This document shows positions 35,113 through 43,557 of a DNA stretch of 64,000 nucleotides, in pieces. Both the position numbers and the translations under genes were made by a program. Under the pieces are notes generated by a model. That model saw only the letters and a list, made by a program, of their open reading frames with translations. It made no database searches and was not told where the DNA came from. This DNA comes from Asticcacaulis sp. SL142 (lineage in GTDB: Bacteria > Pseudomonadota > Alphaproteobacteria > Caulobacterales > Caulobacteraceae), in the NCBI RefSeq assembly GCF_026625745.1, contig NZ_CP113061.1, positions 2,443,501 through 2,507,500 on the forward strand. Reading direction: 5' to 3'. Numbering within the stretch: the stretch's first letter is position 1; each line of letters begins with the position of its first letter.

Positions 35113-36117
35113 ATGACGCGCAAACCTTTGCTGTCTCTGGTGACCCCCGCTTATAACGAAGCGGAAGGTATTCAGGCGTTTCATGCGCGCGCTCAGGCCG
35201 TCATGGAAAGCCTCGATGGGCTGGATTATGAAATGATCTATGTCGATGACGGCAGCCGTGATGACAGTTTTAAGATCATGAGCGAATTTGCGGCCACCAA
35301 TCCGCGCGTCAAGGTCGTCAAGTTTTCGCGTAATTTCGGCCACCAGATCGCCATTACCGCCGGCCTTGATCACGCATGCGGCGACGCCATAGTCTTTATC
35401 GATGCCGACCTGCAGGACCCGCCTGAACTGATCCACGAGATGATCACAAAATGGCGCGACGGCTTTGACGTGGTCTATGCTAAACGCGCCCGCCGCGAAG
35501 GTGAGACCAGGTTCAAGCTGTGGACCGCAGCAATTTTTTACCGCTTGCTGCGCTCGCTTTCCAATATCGACATCCCGCAGGATGTCGGTGATTTCCGCCT
35601 GATCTCTGCCCGGGTGGCCAATGAACTGCGGGCCATGCGTGAAAAAGACCGCTTCATTCGCGGGCTGGTGAGTTGGGTCGGCTTCCCGCAGACCTTCGTC
35701 CTCTATGACCGCGATGAACGCTTTGCCGGGGAAACCAAGTACCCGCTCAAGAAAATGCTGAAATTTGCCTTTGACGGCATTACCTCGTTTTCCAATACCC
35801 CACTTAAGGTCGCGACCTGGATGGGCTACGGCGCGTCGGCGCTGGCGTTTCTTTACCTTGCGTCCGTGTTCGTGCAGTGGGCCTTTGGCATCACGGTCGA
35901 AGGCTGGGCCACCATGATGGTCGCCATGCTGTTCTTAGGGGGCGTGCAGTTAATCTGTATCGGGATTTTAGGCGAATATCTCGGCCGTATCTTCAACGAG
36001 ATTAAACCCCGCCCCGTCTATATCGTGCAGGAAGTCGCCAGTTCCGCTGAGACCATCACCAACGACCTTGAAACGCCTGCCTCGATGGCAGCCTTTGCCG
36101 AACACGGCCGGAGATAG
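35113..36117 (+). CDS. GtrB-like polyprenyl-phosphate glycosyltransferase (GT2)
   Basis: ATG at 35113 follows GGAG at 8 bp; two in-frame ATGs upstream lack this. The 334-residue product starts LLSLVTPAYNEAEGIQAFH and has YVDDGSRDDS, FSRNFGHQIAITAGLDHA, FIDADLQDPPELI, and AGETKYPLKKMLKFAFDGI, ending with two membrane helices (about residues 220-270). This is the GtrB/ArnC/DPM1 type, which makes undecaprenyl-phosphate sugar at the cytoplasmic face. It begins the second unit of the locus, where a GT-C protein follows after 3 bp. GtrA (42626) is a likely flippase partner. Confidence 0.9.
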   Translation: MTRKPLLSLVTPAYNEAEGIQAFHARAQAVMESLDGLDYEMIYVDDGSRDDSFKIMSEFAATNPRVKVVKFSRNFGHQIAITAGLDHACGDAIVFIDADLQDPPELIHEMITKWRDGFDVVYAKRARREGETRFKLWTAAIFYRLLRSLSNIDIPQDVGDFRLISARVANELRAMREKDRFIRGLVSWVGFPQTFVLYDRDERFAGETKYPLKKMLKFAFDGITSFSNTPLKVATWMGYGASALAFLYLASVFVQWAFGITVEGWATMMVAMLFLGGVQLICIGILGEYLGRIFNEIKPRPVYIVQEVASSAETITNDLETPASMAAFAEHGRR

Positions 36118-36120
36118 ATT

Positions 36121-37836
36121 GTGACCTCTGACCTGACCCCCGTGACACCCAAATCCGTGCCCACCGCCCTGATTATCCGTGTACTGGCGTTCAATCTGCC
36201 GCTGGTGCTTGGGCTTTTTAGCCTCAAAGTCCTGCCGGAAGTTTTTCAGCCGTTTTTTGCGGGTCTGATGATGATGATCCTGCCCGGTCTGGCCTGGTCG
36301 GACATGCGCGAGCGTGATTTTGTCGTCCTTTTGTTTCGGGTCGTTATCATTTCTATTCTGGCCTCAGCCGCCGTGTGGTTGTTGCTGATGCCCCTGCCGG
36401 GCCCAACCAGCCGCATCGCGTTCGTGGTCGGTCTTGCCCTCATCGTCAATGCGGGCCTGTGGTTTGGCACTAAGCGTCAGTGGTTCGACCTGACCGAGAT
36501 CGTCAAGCCCTTGCCCGCCGTTCTGCTGGCAGTGGCGGCCCTGTTTTACCTGCAATCGTTCATGGGGGCGACCAAGTTCGTGCCGCAGCTCGAAGATCAG
36601 GACATGGAGCTTCAGGCGACCGCCTATGGCATGATCAATGACGGCACGCCCAACATGGTCACCAATCGCGGCACACGGTTCTATCTGGCCCACCCGCTGA
36701 TGCTGCATTTCTGGATCGGCGAAGGGGCTCTGTTTGAAGACCAGATCGACGGCTTCAAATATTATTATGACGCCTCCGTCGCTGCCAAAGACCCGGCCTT
36801 TGATCGTAAGGCGGCCTGGGATCAGTCGTTTGTGCAGTTTAATGCAACACCTCTGCTGCTGGCGACGCGCACACCCAATATTTTCCTGAGTTTTCTGATC
36901 ATTTTCCCGCTTGGCTTTCTGGTCCATCGCCTGTCGGGATCGCTGATTGCCGCGGCCGGGGCCGGGGTATTTTACGCGACCTTCCCGGAAATCTATGTTC
37001 GCTCCAGCTACGGCGGCTATATGGCGATCAGTAATTTCTGGCTGGTGTGCAGCGCCTATTTCTATCTGCGCGCCACCGGCCTGTTCACCCACGGCCCGAA
37101 TGTGACCGATCCGGTTGACAGCGATCGCCGCCGGGGTTTCTGGGCGTCATTCATGTCGTCAATCTCCGATCAGAAGGGTGCGCTTTTGCCCATGGCCACA
37201 CCGGTGCATGTCGGTTTGCGTTTCCTTATGGACGGCGGGCTAAAGGGCCTGTTTAGCGACGGCATCAAAGGGGCGTGGCAAAAGGTTATAGCGCGTACTG
37301 ACGTGCGGGCCGGGCTTGGCATCTGTCTGGGGTTTCTCGTCGGCTGGATGGCGTTTATCGCCTACGGCTTTGCCGTTGATCCCCGCGACTTTTACGAAGA
37401 GCATATCTATGATCATCTGATCGGGCGGCTTAAGGCGGCTGAGGATCAGGTCGTTGCCCATAGCGACTGGGTTTACCCGTCCGCCGGTGAGCTGTGGATG
37501 CAGTTCACTACCCACTATGGCTGGCTGACCATGATCGCCTTTGGTCTGGCGCTCATCTACGGCGGGCGGCGCATCCGCCAGGGCGTTGGGTTTCTGGTGC
37601 TGTGGTTTGCCATCGGCGCGATTGGCTTTAGTCTGGTTGACTGGCGTCAGACCAAGCATTTTGCCCACTTTGTCCCGGCGCTTGTGATGCTGACCGCCGT
37701 TTACTGGGCCTCACTCAAAGGGCGCTGGCAGCAGGCGTTTAGCGCCTTTATGGTCGTGACCATTCTGTGGAATTTCTATCGTGTGATTTTGACCATGCAA
37801 AACTTCACCTATATTCAACCGCTGCCGATCTGGTAA
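36121..37836 (+). CDS. GT-C type membrane glycosyltransferase-like protein
   Basis: 571 residues, GTG start 3 bp after the GT2 stop. About 11 helices. The first large loop contains LEDQDMELQATAYGMINDGT and RFYLAHPLMLHFW, resembling the ArnT/PMT (GT39/GT83) region with acidic catalytic residue and the FxxHPP-like loop. GT-C enzymes take sugar from a lipid-phosphate donor (the type made by the previous gene) and put it on an acceptor in the periplasm. A long internal loop (about residues 330-400) is unlike classical ArnT. Family assignment rests on these motifs and topology only. Confidence 0.65.
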   Translation: MTSDLTPVTPKSVPTALIIRVLAFNLPLVLGLFSLKVLPEVFQPFFAGLMMMILPGLAWSDMRERDFVVLLFRVVIISILASAAVWLLLMPLPGPTSRIAFVVGLALIVNAGLWFGTKRQWFDLTEIVKPLPAVLLAVAALFYLQSFMGATKFVPQLEDQDMELQATAYGMINDGTPNMVTNRGTRFYLAHPLMLHFWIGEGALFEDQIDGFKYYYDASVAAKDPAFDRKAAWDQSFVQFNATPLLLATRTPNIFLSFLIIFPLGFLVHRLSGSLIAAAGAGVFYATFPEIYVRSSYGGYMAISNFWLVCSAYFYLRATGLFTHGPNVTDPVDSDRRRGFWASFMSSISDQKGALLPMATPVHVGLRFLMDGGLKGLFSDGIKGAWQKVIARTDVRAGLGICLGFLVGWMAFIAYGFAVDPRDFYEEHIYDHLIGRLKAAEDQVVAHSDWVYPSAGELWMQFTTHYGWLTMIAFGLALIYGGRRIRQGVGFLVLWFAIGAIGFSLVDWRQTKHFAHFVPALVMLTAVYWASLKGRWQQAFSAFMVVTILWNFYRVILTMQNFTYIQPLPIW

Positions 37837-37862
37837 TCTGATTTTGAAAGAGGCTATTCAAG

Positions 37863-39200
37863 GTGCGTAAAATTGTGGTCGCGGGTGCTGCGGGTCAGGT
37901 TGGCAGCCGGTTGTGCGCCTTACTGGCAAACGCCGGTCATGTAGTGCTTGGCATCGATCGCAATGTCCGCCCGCAGGATGCCCCCAAAGGCGTGGTCTGG
38001 ATCAGGTCAGATCTGCTGGAACCGCAAAACTACGCCCATGCCCTCAACGGCTATGAGATCGTCATCGACTGTGCCGGCCTTGCCGGTAAGGCGAGACCGG
38101 CAGATTATATGCGCGAAAACGTCGAAGCCACCCGTACCCTAGTTAATGCAGCGGTCACCGCCGGGGTGGCGCGCTTCATCTATATCTCCAGCATTGCCGC
38201 CAAATTCACCGATCGTAAGCACTATGTCTATGCCGACTCGCGCAATGCCGCCGAAGCGCTGGTATCGGCCGCGCCGCTAAGCTGGACCATTATTCGCCCG
38301 ACCATGATTTTCGGGCCGGATTCAGCCGTGCAGGCCAATCTGTCAAAGCTGGCGGGCCTGCCTGTCACCCCCGTGTTTGGCGATGGCCTGAGCCGGGTGC
38401 AGCCGGTGGTCTCAGATGACGTGGCCGGTTTGTTGGCGCAACTGGCTTTTGCAGACGATGCCAATGGTGCCACCATCGAAGTCGGGGGTGCGGAAACCTT
38501 TGATATGCATGGCCTGCTGACCAAGCTGCGCACCCTTAACCACGCCGAAAAACCCGCGAAATTTGTGCATCTGCCGCTGGCGGTCATGCGCGCATCGCTG
38601 GCGGCGGTTGAGGGCCTGTTATTCAAATTCCTGCCGTTCACCAGCGGTCAGTTAGCGGCCTTTGCCAATGATGCGGTCGCCAGTCCGCATCCGCTGATGG
38701 CCAAATATCTGCCCGCCCCGCAGGCGCTGGATGCGCGGATCGTTCCGCCCAAAGGCGCCCATACGAACTCCGATTCAGCACTGGGCAAGGAGTTTTACCT
38801 GTTCGCCCGCCACCTGACCCGGATCGGTGGCACGGCCTATCAGGAAGGCAAATATATCGATTTCCACCGCCGCCATCCGCTGGAGCCCATTGGCGCTTTT
38901 GAGGGCCTGCTGCTCAAGGTCGCGCGTTCCGGCGCGTTTGGGGTGTGGCTGACCGACAGTTTCACCGGCCTGTTGGGGCGGCAATCGGTCGTGCGCGCCA
39001 AGCTGGTGCTGACCATGGCTCTGCTGGAATCGGCCCCGCCCAGTTTTCATGAACTGGATGCCCCTGACCCGAAGGGCATGGCCTGGCCATTCATGGTTTT
39101 GCGCGGGATCGAAGCGGCCTTTGGGGTGGTGCTGGGGGCGCTGATCTTCATTCCGGCCAAGCTGATTTTGGGCCGTAAGGGTAAGGGAGCGCGGTCATGA
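37863..39200 (+). CDS. Extended SDR (epimerase-like) with extra C-terminal membrane-associated domain
   Basis: 445 residues (GTG start). Residues 1-280 form an NAD(P)-dependent epimerase/dehydratase fold: VVAGAAGQVGSRLCALL at the start, DCAGLAGKARPADYMRENV, IYISSIAAKFTDR and YADSRNAAEALV. The catalytic Tyr is Y123, but the YxxxK lysine is replaced by Arg (R127). Residues about 290-445 are an added region with helices, one of them very hydrophobic (IEAAFGVVLGALIFIPAKLIL). A redox or epimerase role on a lipid-linked sugar is possible; the substitution makes the chemistry uncertain. The stop overlaps the GMC gene by 4 bp. Confidence 0.75.
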   Translation: MRKIVVAGAAGQVGSRLCALLANAGHVVLGIDRNVRPQDAPKGVVWIRSDLLEPQNYAHALNGYEIVIDCAGLAGKARPADYMRENVEATRTLVNAAVTAGVARFIYISSIAAKFTDRKHYVYADSRNAAEALVSAAPLSWTIIRPTMIFGPDSAVQANLSKLAGLPVTPVFGDGLSRVQPVVSDDVAGLLAQLAFADDANGATIEVGGAETFDMHGLLTKLRTLNHAEKPAKFVHLPLAVMRASLAAVEGLLFKFLPFTSGQLAAFANDAVASPHPLMAKYLPAPQALDARIVPPKGAHTNSDSALGKEFYLFARHLTRIGGTAYQEGKYIDFHRRHPLEPIGAFEGLLLKVARSGAFGVWLTDSFTGLLGRQSVVRAKLVLTMALLESAPPSFHELDAPDPKGMAWPFMVLRGIEAAFGVVLGALIFIPAKLILGRKGKGARS

Positions 39201-40867
39201 GCGATAGAGCGTTTTCCTATCAAATGGAATCATTTGATAGATCAGAAAGAGCGACAAAACAAAGCCTCGTCATCATCGGCGGCGGGGCCTCTGCTGTCCA
39301 TGCCGCCCAGACTGCGCTAGAGAAAGGTCGCACCGTGACCCTGATCGATATCGGCGTTACCGGCCCTGAACCGGCCCTGCCCGGCACATCGCTCAATGGC
39401 CTGAAAACCGACCTCGAAGACCCTGTATCCTATTTTCTGGGCGAGGACTACTCATCCCTGATACTGCCCTCAAACGGCAGCGAATATTACGGCTTTCCGC
39501 CATCAAAAGAATACGTCCTGCGGGATGTCATCGGTGCCGATCAAAAGGTCGCCGGGATTGCGCCCTTGTCGTCCTATGCCGGTGGCGGATTGGCGCAGGC
39601 CTGGACAGCCGGGTCCTATCCGTTCACGGATGGCGAGCTTGAGGCATTCCCCATTGGCTGGTCAGATATGGAGCCGGCCTATAGCGAGGTTGCGCGCCGC
39701 ATCGGTGTCAGCGGGGTCACCGATGATGACCTGTCGGCCTTCATGCCGACCCACGACGCCTTGCAAACGCCGATCCCGATGGATGAGCACTCGCAGCATC
39801 TGTTGGCGACCTATTCGGCCAAACGCGCCAAGCTGACCGCCAAACACAATATGTATCTGGGCCGTGCCCGTATCGCCTCCCTGTCTCAGGATCATGACGG
39901 CCGTCCCGCCTGTTCGCGCTGCGGTCGGTGCCTGTGGGGCTGCCCGACCCAGTCGATCTATACGCCGTCGGTCACGCTGGAGCATCTGCGCCGACAACCG
40001 GGCTTTACCTATGTGCCCGGTGTGCGCGTCGACCGGTTTGAATTTGACGATGGTGGCCGTGTGAAACAGATCGTGGCCCATCGTCTTGAGGATGGTGAAA
40101 CCCTTACCCTGCCCGTTGAGACTTTGGTGCTGGCGGCGGGCACGATCGGCAGCGCACGCATACTGTTGCAGTCACTACACCACACAGGGCAGGACGTAGC
40201 CCTATCGGGCCTGATGGATAATCGTCAGGTGCTGATGCCGTTCATCAATCTGGCGCGGGTCGGCTCACCGTTTGATGACAACAGCTATCAGTATAATCAG
40301 CTCGCCATCGGTGCGCCTATGGATCATCCCCATGACTATGTGCATGGGCTGATGACGACGCTGACCACTGCGCTTATTCATCCGGTGGCGCAGTCCTTAC
40401 CCGTCGGAATGCGCACTGCGACTGGGATTTTCCGCAATATTCATGGCGCGCTGGGGCTGGTCAATATCAACTTCGCTGATACCCGTAGAGTGGATAACAC
40501 CGTGTCGCTGGAGCCGGGTAAAGATGGCAAACATCGGCTGGTGATCACCTATACCCCGTCGGCGGATGAAGCTGATCGTATCAAGCGGGTGGTGCCAAAG
40601 TTCCGCAACTTCCTGATGGATATGGGTTGTTTCGCCCCGCCACCGATGACGCGGCTGCGCCCGATGGGGGCCAGCGTGCACTATGCCGGTGTGATGCCGA
40701 TGCTGAGTGACGGCGGCGACTTCACGACTGATCGCGCCGGTCGGTTGCGGCCCTTTGAGAACCTGATTGTGGCGGACGGTTCGACCTTTACGTCCCTGCC
40801 TGCCAAGAACCTGACCTTTACCCTGATGGCCAACGCCACACGCATCATGCACGAAGCGCTGGCTTAA
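39197..40867 (+). CDS. GMC family FAD-dependent oxidoreductase with Cys motif
   Basis: 556 residues. FAD-binding: SLVIIGGGASAVHAAQTAL (residues 23-41). C-terminal GMC domain: MGASVHYAGVMPM then PFENLIVADGSTFTSLPAKN. Residues 239-250 are CSRCGRCLWGCP, a CxxCxxCxxxCP pattern like a 4Fe-4S ferredoxin site; related Cys-rich stretches occur in some GMC dehydrogenases. ATG overlaps the preceding stop (ATGA), with GGGAG upstream. Residues 5-20 are encoded by a dispersed 51-bp repeat placed between the start and the FAD domain. Probably oxidises an alcohol or sugar-lipid made in this locus. Substrate and electron acceptor unknown. Confidence 0.85.
   Translation: MSDRAFSYQMESFDRSERATKQSLVIIGGGASAVHAAQTALEKGRTVTLIDIGVTGPEPALPGTSLNGLKTDLEDPVSYFLGEDYSSLILPSNGSEYYGFPPSKEYVLRDVIGADQKVAGIAPLSSYAGGGLAQAWTAGSYPFTDGELEAFPIGWSDMEPAYSEVARRIGVSGVTDDDLSAFMPTHDALQTPIPMDEHSQHLLATYSAKRAKLTAKHNMYLGRARIASLSQDHDGRPACSRCGRCLWGCPTQSIYTPSVTLEHLRRQPGFTYVPGVRVDRFEFDDGGRVKQIVAHRLEDGETLTLPVETLVLAAGTIGSARILLQSLHHTGQDVALSGLMDNRQVLMPFINLARVGSPFDDNSYQYNQLAIGAPMDHPHDYVHGLMTTLTTALIHPVAQSLPVGMRTATGIFRNIHGALGLVNINFADTRRVDNTVSLEPGKDGKHRLVITYTPSADEADRIKRVVPKFRNFLMDMGCFAPPPMTRLRPMGASVHYAGVMPMLSDGGDFTTDRAGRLRPFENLIVADGSTFTSLPAKNLTFTLMANATRIMHEALA
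39208..39258 (+). repeat. 51-bp dispersed stem-loop repeat, copy 1 (inside the GMC gene)
   Basis: Starts AGCGTTTTCC, then a perfect 9-bp stem TATCAAATG/CATTTGATA with 4-nt loop GAAT, then GATCAGAAAGAGCGACAAA. Copy 2 lies at 45127-45177 in the same orientation and has the same length. Both differ in only six places: four in the loop and one compensatory stem pair (T-A against C-G). The copy is read as coding sequence here. Confidence 0.9.
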
Positions 40868-40891
40868 AGCACATCCCGCAACATAATATCC

Positions 40892-42316
40892 TTAGTAAGG
40901 CGGGTCGATCTTTGGGGGATTACCCGCCACGGTCTGTTTGGCAATATCGACCGCCGTGGTGAACTGACCGACATTGTTAATGCCGCCGCACACCATGACC
41001 ACCGCCGCCAGAGCCAGCGCCTTAAGCCGGTGCGGGCTGAACCACGACAAGGCCGCCAGTATGATCAGGGGCGGCAAGACATAGGGTGCATAGAGAAACG
41101 TCAGTTCGCCGTACAGCACATGCAGTACCCCCTCCGCCACGATCATCAGCGCAACCGCAATCGCCACCGGACGCAGGCGCTGATGGACAATCGCCCCCCA
41201 GATGCCGAGCGCCAGCAGCACGACCCACGCCACGGTCGCGGCTATGCCCGGCACGGTGTGGCTAAAGCCCGAATGTTGATTATTGATGATGTAATATTCT
41301 TTTTTGACCCACTGCGAGACCTCCATGACCTGCAGATAGGGGGCCGGAGAAATCTGGGTGGTGATATAGAGCGACTGAAGGTTTTCCCACGGCGTCCAGC
41401 CCGGCCGGCCTGCGGCGCCTGCGACCGGCTGCACGAAATAGGCTTCGGTTTTCACAATGCGCGGATCAAAGAACAGCCCGGCATCGTTAAAGGTGAAAAA
41501 CTGCACCACCGCCAGCACAAAAATAATCCCCAGTGCTAGGGCTGAGATACGGATCACGGGCGACTTCATCCAATAGGCAACACAAGCTTTTAGGGAAAAC
41601 TTGCTCTGCGGGGCCACCTCGCCTTCCGGCCGCATCGGCCAGCGCGCCAAGGTCACGATCAGCCCGAACATCCAGCTTGTGATCGTGATGCTGAGCGTGC
41701 CCGCACTCATCAGTATCCACCAGATATGCGATTTTGTGCGGCCATAGGCCAGCAGGACCAGCGCCAGAATGATGGTTATCTGCGACGGCAGGCTCTGCTC
41801 GATGACGCTGTTCCAGTGAATGAACGTGCCGCTGGAGGCCATGACGCCGACAAACAAAGCCGAGACCGCCCTGGGCATGGCCAGTAACCTCAGCGCGACA
41901 TACATCAGCCCAAGGCTTAGGGCTGAAAACAGCAGGATAATGTTTCTAGCCGCCTCATAGGGTGCCATGCCCAGCTTGGTAAGGATGATGCCAAAGGGCG
42001 AAATCAGGATCGAGGCCGCCGGATGCACTGTGGTACGATAATGTTCGCTGCCAGCATCGGTCATGTTCTGAGTGACGCGGTAGATATCGCCCTGGAACCA
42101 CAAATCAAGTCCGCGCGTGTCTTCCAGGGTCATCCCAAGCTGGTTGAAGCCCCACAAAGACACCATCAGACCGCAAATCCCCAGGGCTGCCGCGATGGCG
42201 GTATCCAGCCGATCCAGTTTAACGCGTTCACCCGTATTGTGTCGGGCAAGCGTGCCCTGAAGTTCAATCGCCCGTTCCGGCAGACGAAGAATATCTTTGA
42301 GGGCAAAGGTCATCAC
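40892..42316 (-). CDS. Multi-pass membrane protein, GT-C-like
   Basis: 474 residues with about ten helices. An N-terminal cytoplasmic lead precedes helix 1; the first periplasmic loop holds LDLWFQGDIYRVTQNMTD and EHYRTTVHPAASILISPFG, recalling the DIYR...TTVHP pattern of GT-C glycosyltransferases (GT87 and related DUF2029 proteins). Exact family is uncertain. It is on the opposite strand, converging on the GMC gene after 24 bp, and diverges from the GtrA gene. A role as a sugar transferase or mannosyltransferase-like enzyme using a polyprenyl-phosphate donor is inferred from topology and neighbours. Confidence 0.6.
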   Translation of the reverse strand: MMTFALKDILRLPERAIELQGTLARHNTGERVKLDRLDTAIAAALGICGLMVSLWGFNQLGMTLEDTRGLDLWFQGDIYRVTQNMTDAGSEHYRTTVHPAASILISPFGIILTKLGMAPYEAARNIILLFSALSLGLMYVALRLLAMPRAVSALFVGVMASSGTFIHWNSVIEQSLPSQITIILALVLLAYGRTKSHIWWILMSAGTLSITITSWMFGLIVTLARWPMRPEGEVAPQSKFSLKACVAYWMKSPVIRISALALGIIFVLAVVQFFTFNDAGLFFDPRIVKTEAYFVQPVAGAAGRPGWTPWENLQSLYITTQISPAPYLQVMEVSQWVKKEYYIINNQHSGFSHTVPGIAATVAWVVLLALGIWGAIVHQRLRPVAIAVALMIVAEGVLHVLYGELTFLYAPYVLPPLIILAALSWFSPHRLKALALAAVVMVCGGINNVGQFTTAVDIAKQTVAGNPPKIDPPY

Positions 42317-42625
42317 AAGGCTTTCGTTTTTATGGCTTTTAAAATCTACTACGCTCGTACCCAGTGCTTATGCTGCGCCGCACCTAAATAATTAATAAAG
42401 CATAAACCACGCTGTAAGAACAAGGTTCTCCAACATCGAATAGTTTGCAATATTGGTGAGGTGTGACGGTCATGCCACTGAAATTGCATAGCTCAACCCC
42501 CAGAGTGTAAGCCGTTGACTTTCACGCTATTGACAGGCTCAGTGCCGTTTAAGCTTTTTTCGTTTGCTCACGGTGACCTCTTGATACCCGGCCTTAAGTT
42601 CACGCCCGATCCGGTGACACAGCCC

Positions 42626-43069
42626 ATGCTGCACCGCATTATGAAGCTGTTGGCCCGGCCAATGGTCGGTCAGTTCGCCCGCTTTCTGATGGTGGGGGCC
42701 ACGGCGACCTTAACCCATTCGCTGATCCTGTTTTTGCTGGTGGAATATGCGCACCTGAAACCGCAGATCGGGAATGCTATCGGCTTCTGCGGCGGGGTGA
42801 CGGTCAGCTATATCTTAAACAGCCGCTTTACCTTCCGCGCCGGGGCCGGGGCCGGAAATGCCGCCAATTTCCGCTTTGTGCGCTTTTTAGGCGTGACGGG
42901 GATCGGCTTTTGTTTGAACGGCCTTCTGTTTGGCCTGTTCCACAATATGGGCCTGCATTATCTGGTGGCGCAATTAATGGCGACCGCCATTGTCGTGTTC
43001 TGGAATTTTTTCGGGTCGCGCCTGCTGGTCTTTTTTCGTCATCCGCACAAGACCGGCAGCGACGCCTGA
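42626..43069 (+). CDS. GtrA family membrane protein (putative sugar-lipid flippase)
   Basis: Four helices: FARFLMVGATATLTHSLILF, IGNAIGFCGGVTVSYILNSRFTF (pieces GFCGGVTVSYILNSRFTF), FVRFLGVTGIGFCLNGLLFG and LMATAIVVFWNFFGSRLLVF. This is the GtrA/DPMS family, typically 120-160 residues, whose members are thought to flip polyprenyl-phosphate sugars. ATG at 42626 gives 147 residues. The frame is open up to a TTG at 42515, but that extension has no family counterpart and no ribosome binding site; the true start is uncertain. A natural partner for the GtrB-like enzyme at 35113. Confidence 0.8.
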   Translation: MLHRIMKLLARPMVGQFARFLMVGATATLTHSLILFLLVEYAHLKPQIGNAIGFCGGVTVSYILNSRFTFRAGAGAGNAANFRFVRFLGVTGIGFCLNGLLFGLFHNMGLHYLVAQLMATAIVVFWNFFGSRLLVFFRHPHKTGSDA

Positions 43070-43091
43070 CATTTCATTTGCGCCCATCTAT

Positions 43092-43436
43092 TCAACGGTG
43101 AGGAACCGGCGCATGTATGGTATCGCCCTGATGTTCTGCCGCCGCATCATTAATGAAACGCGCCAGCTTAAGGTCTTTTTCAGTCAACCCTTTGGCATCA
43201 TGGGTCGTCAGGTGTATGGCCACACGGTTATAAACATTGCGCCAGTCCGGGTGATGATCGACCGCTTCGGCATAGTGGGCGACCTCGGTCATAAAGGCCC
43301 AGGCGGCGCGAAAATCCTTAAATTGCAGGTGGCGCTCCAAGGCGGCATCATCCCCAACTAAGTCCCAGTCGGGGAGCGTTTTTCTCAGGCTGTTTAGGGC
43401 GTCAACGGACAGCCGGGTAACTAAGGCAGTACTCAT
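43092..43436 (-). CDS. phhB: Pterin-4a-carbinolamine dehydratase
   Basis: 114 residues, usual length. The signature DHHPDWRNVYNRVAIHLTTH has the catalytic His pair and the Tyr/Thr-His spacing of the PCD family, preceded by FKDFRAAWAFMTEVAHYAEA. It dehydrates 4a-hydroxytetrahydrobiopterin during recycling of the cofactor of phenylalanine hydroxylase. The divergent neighbour, maleylacetoacetate isomerase, is in the same Phe/Tyr degradation route. Phenylalanine hydroxylase itself is not in the window. Confidence 0.93.
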   Translation of the reverse strand: MSTALVTRLSVDALNSLRKTLPDWDLVGDDAALERHLQFKDFRAAWAFMTEVAHYAEAVDHHPDWRNVYNRVAIHLTTHDAKGLTEKDLKLARFINDAAAEHQGDTIHAPVPHR

Positions 43437-43557
43437 TTGGCCTCTCTTAAGTTACATGTGGTTTTAGCTTAACATGTTTTTGGCAAAACCGTCAAAAATT
43501 GTAATCTATTCCGATTCAACACGCCGCTTCTTAAATGAGGGTGATGAGGGTATCTCG

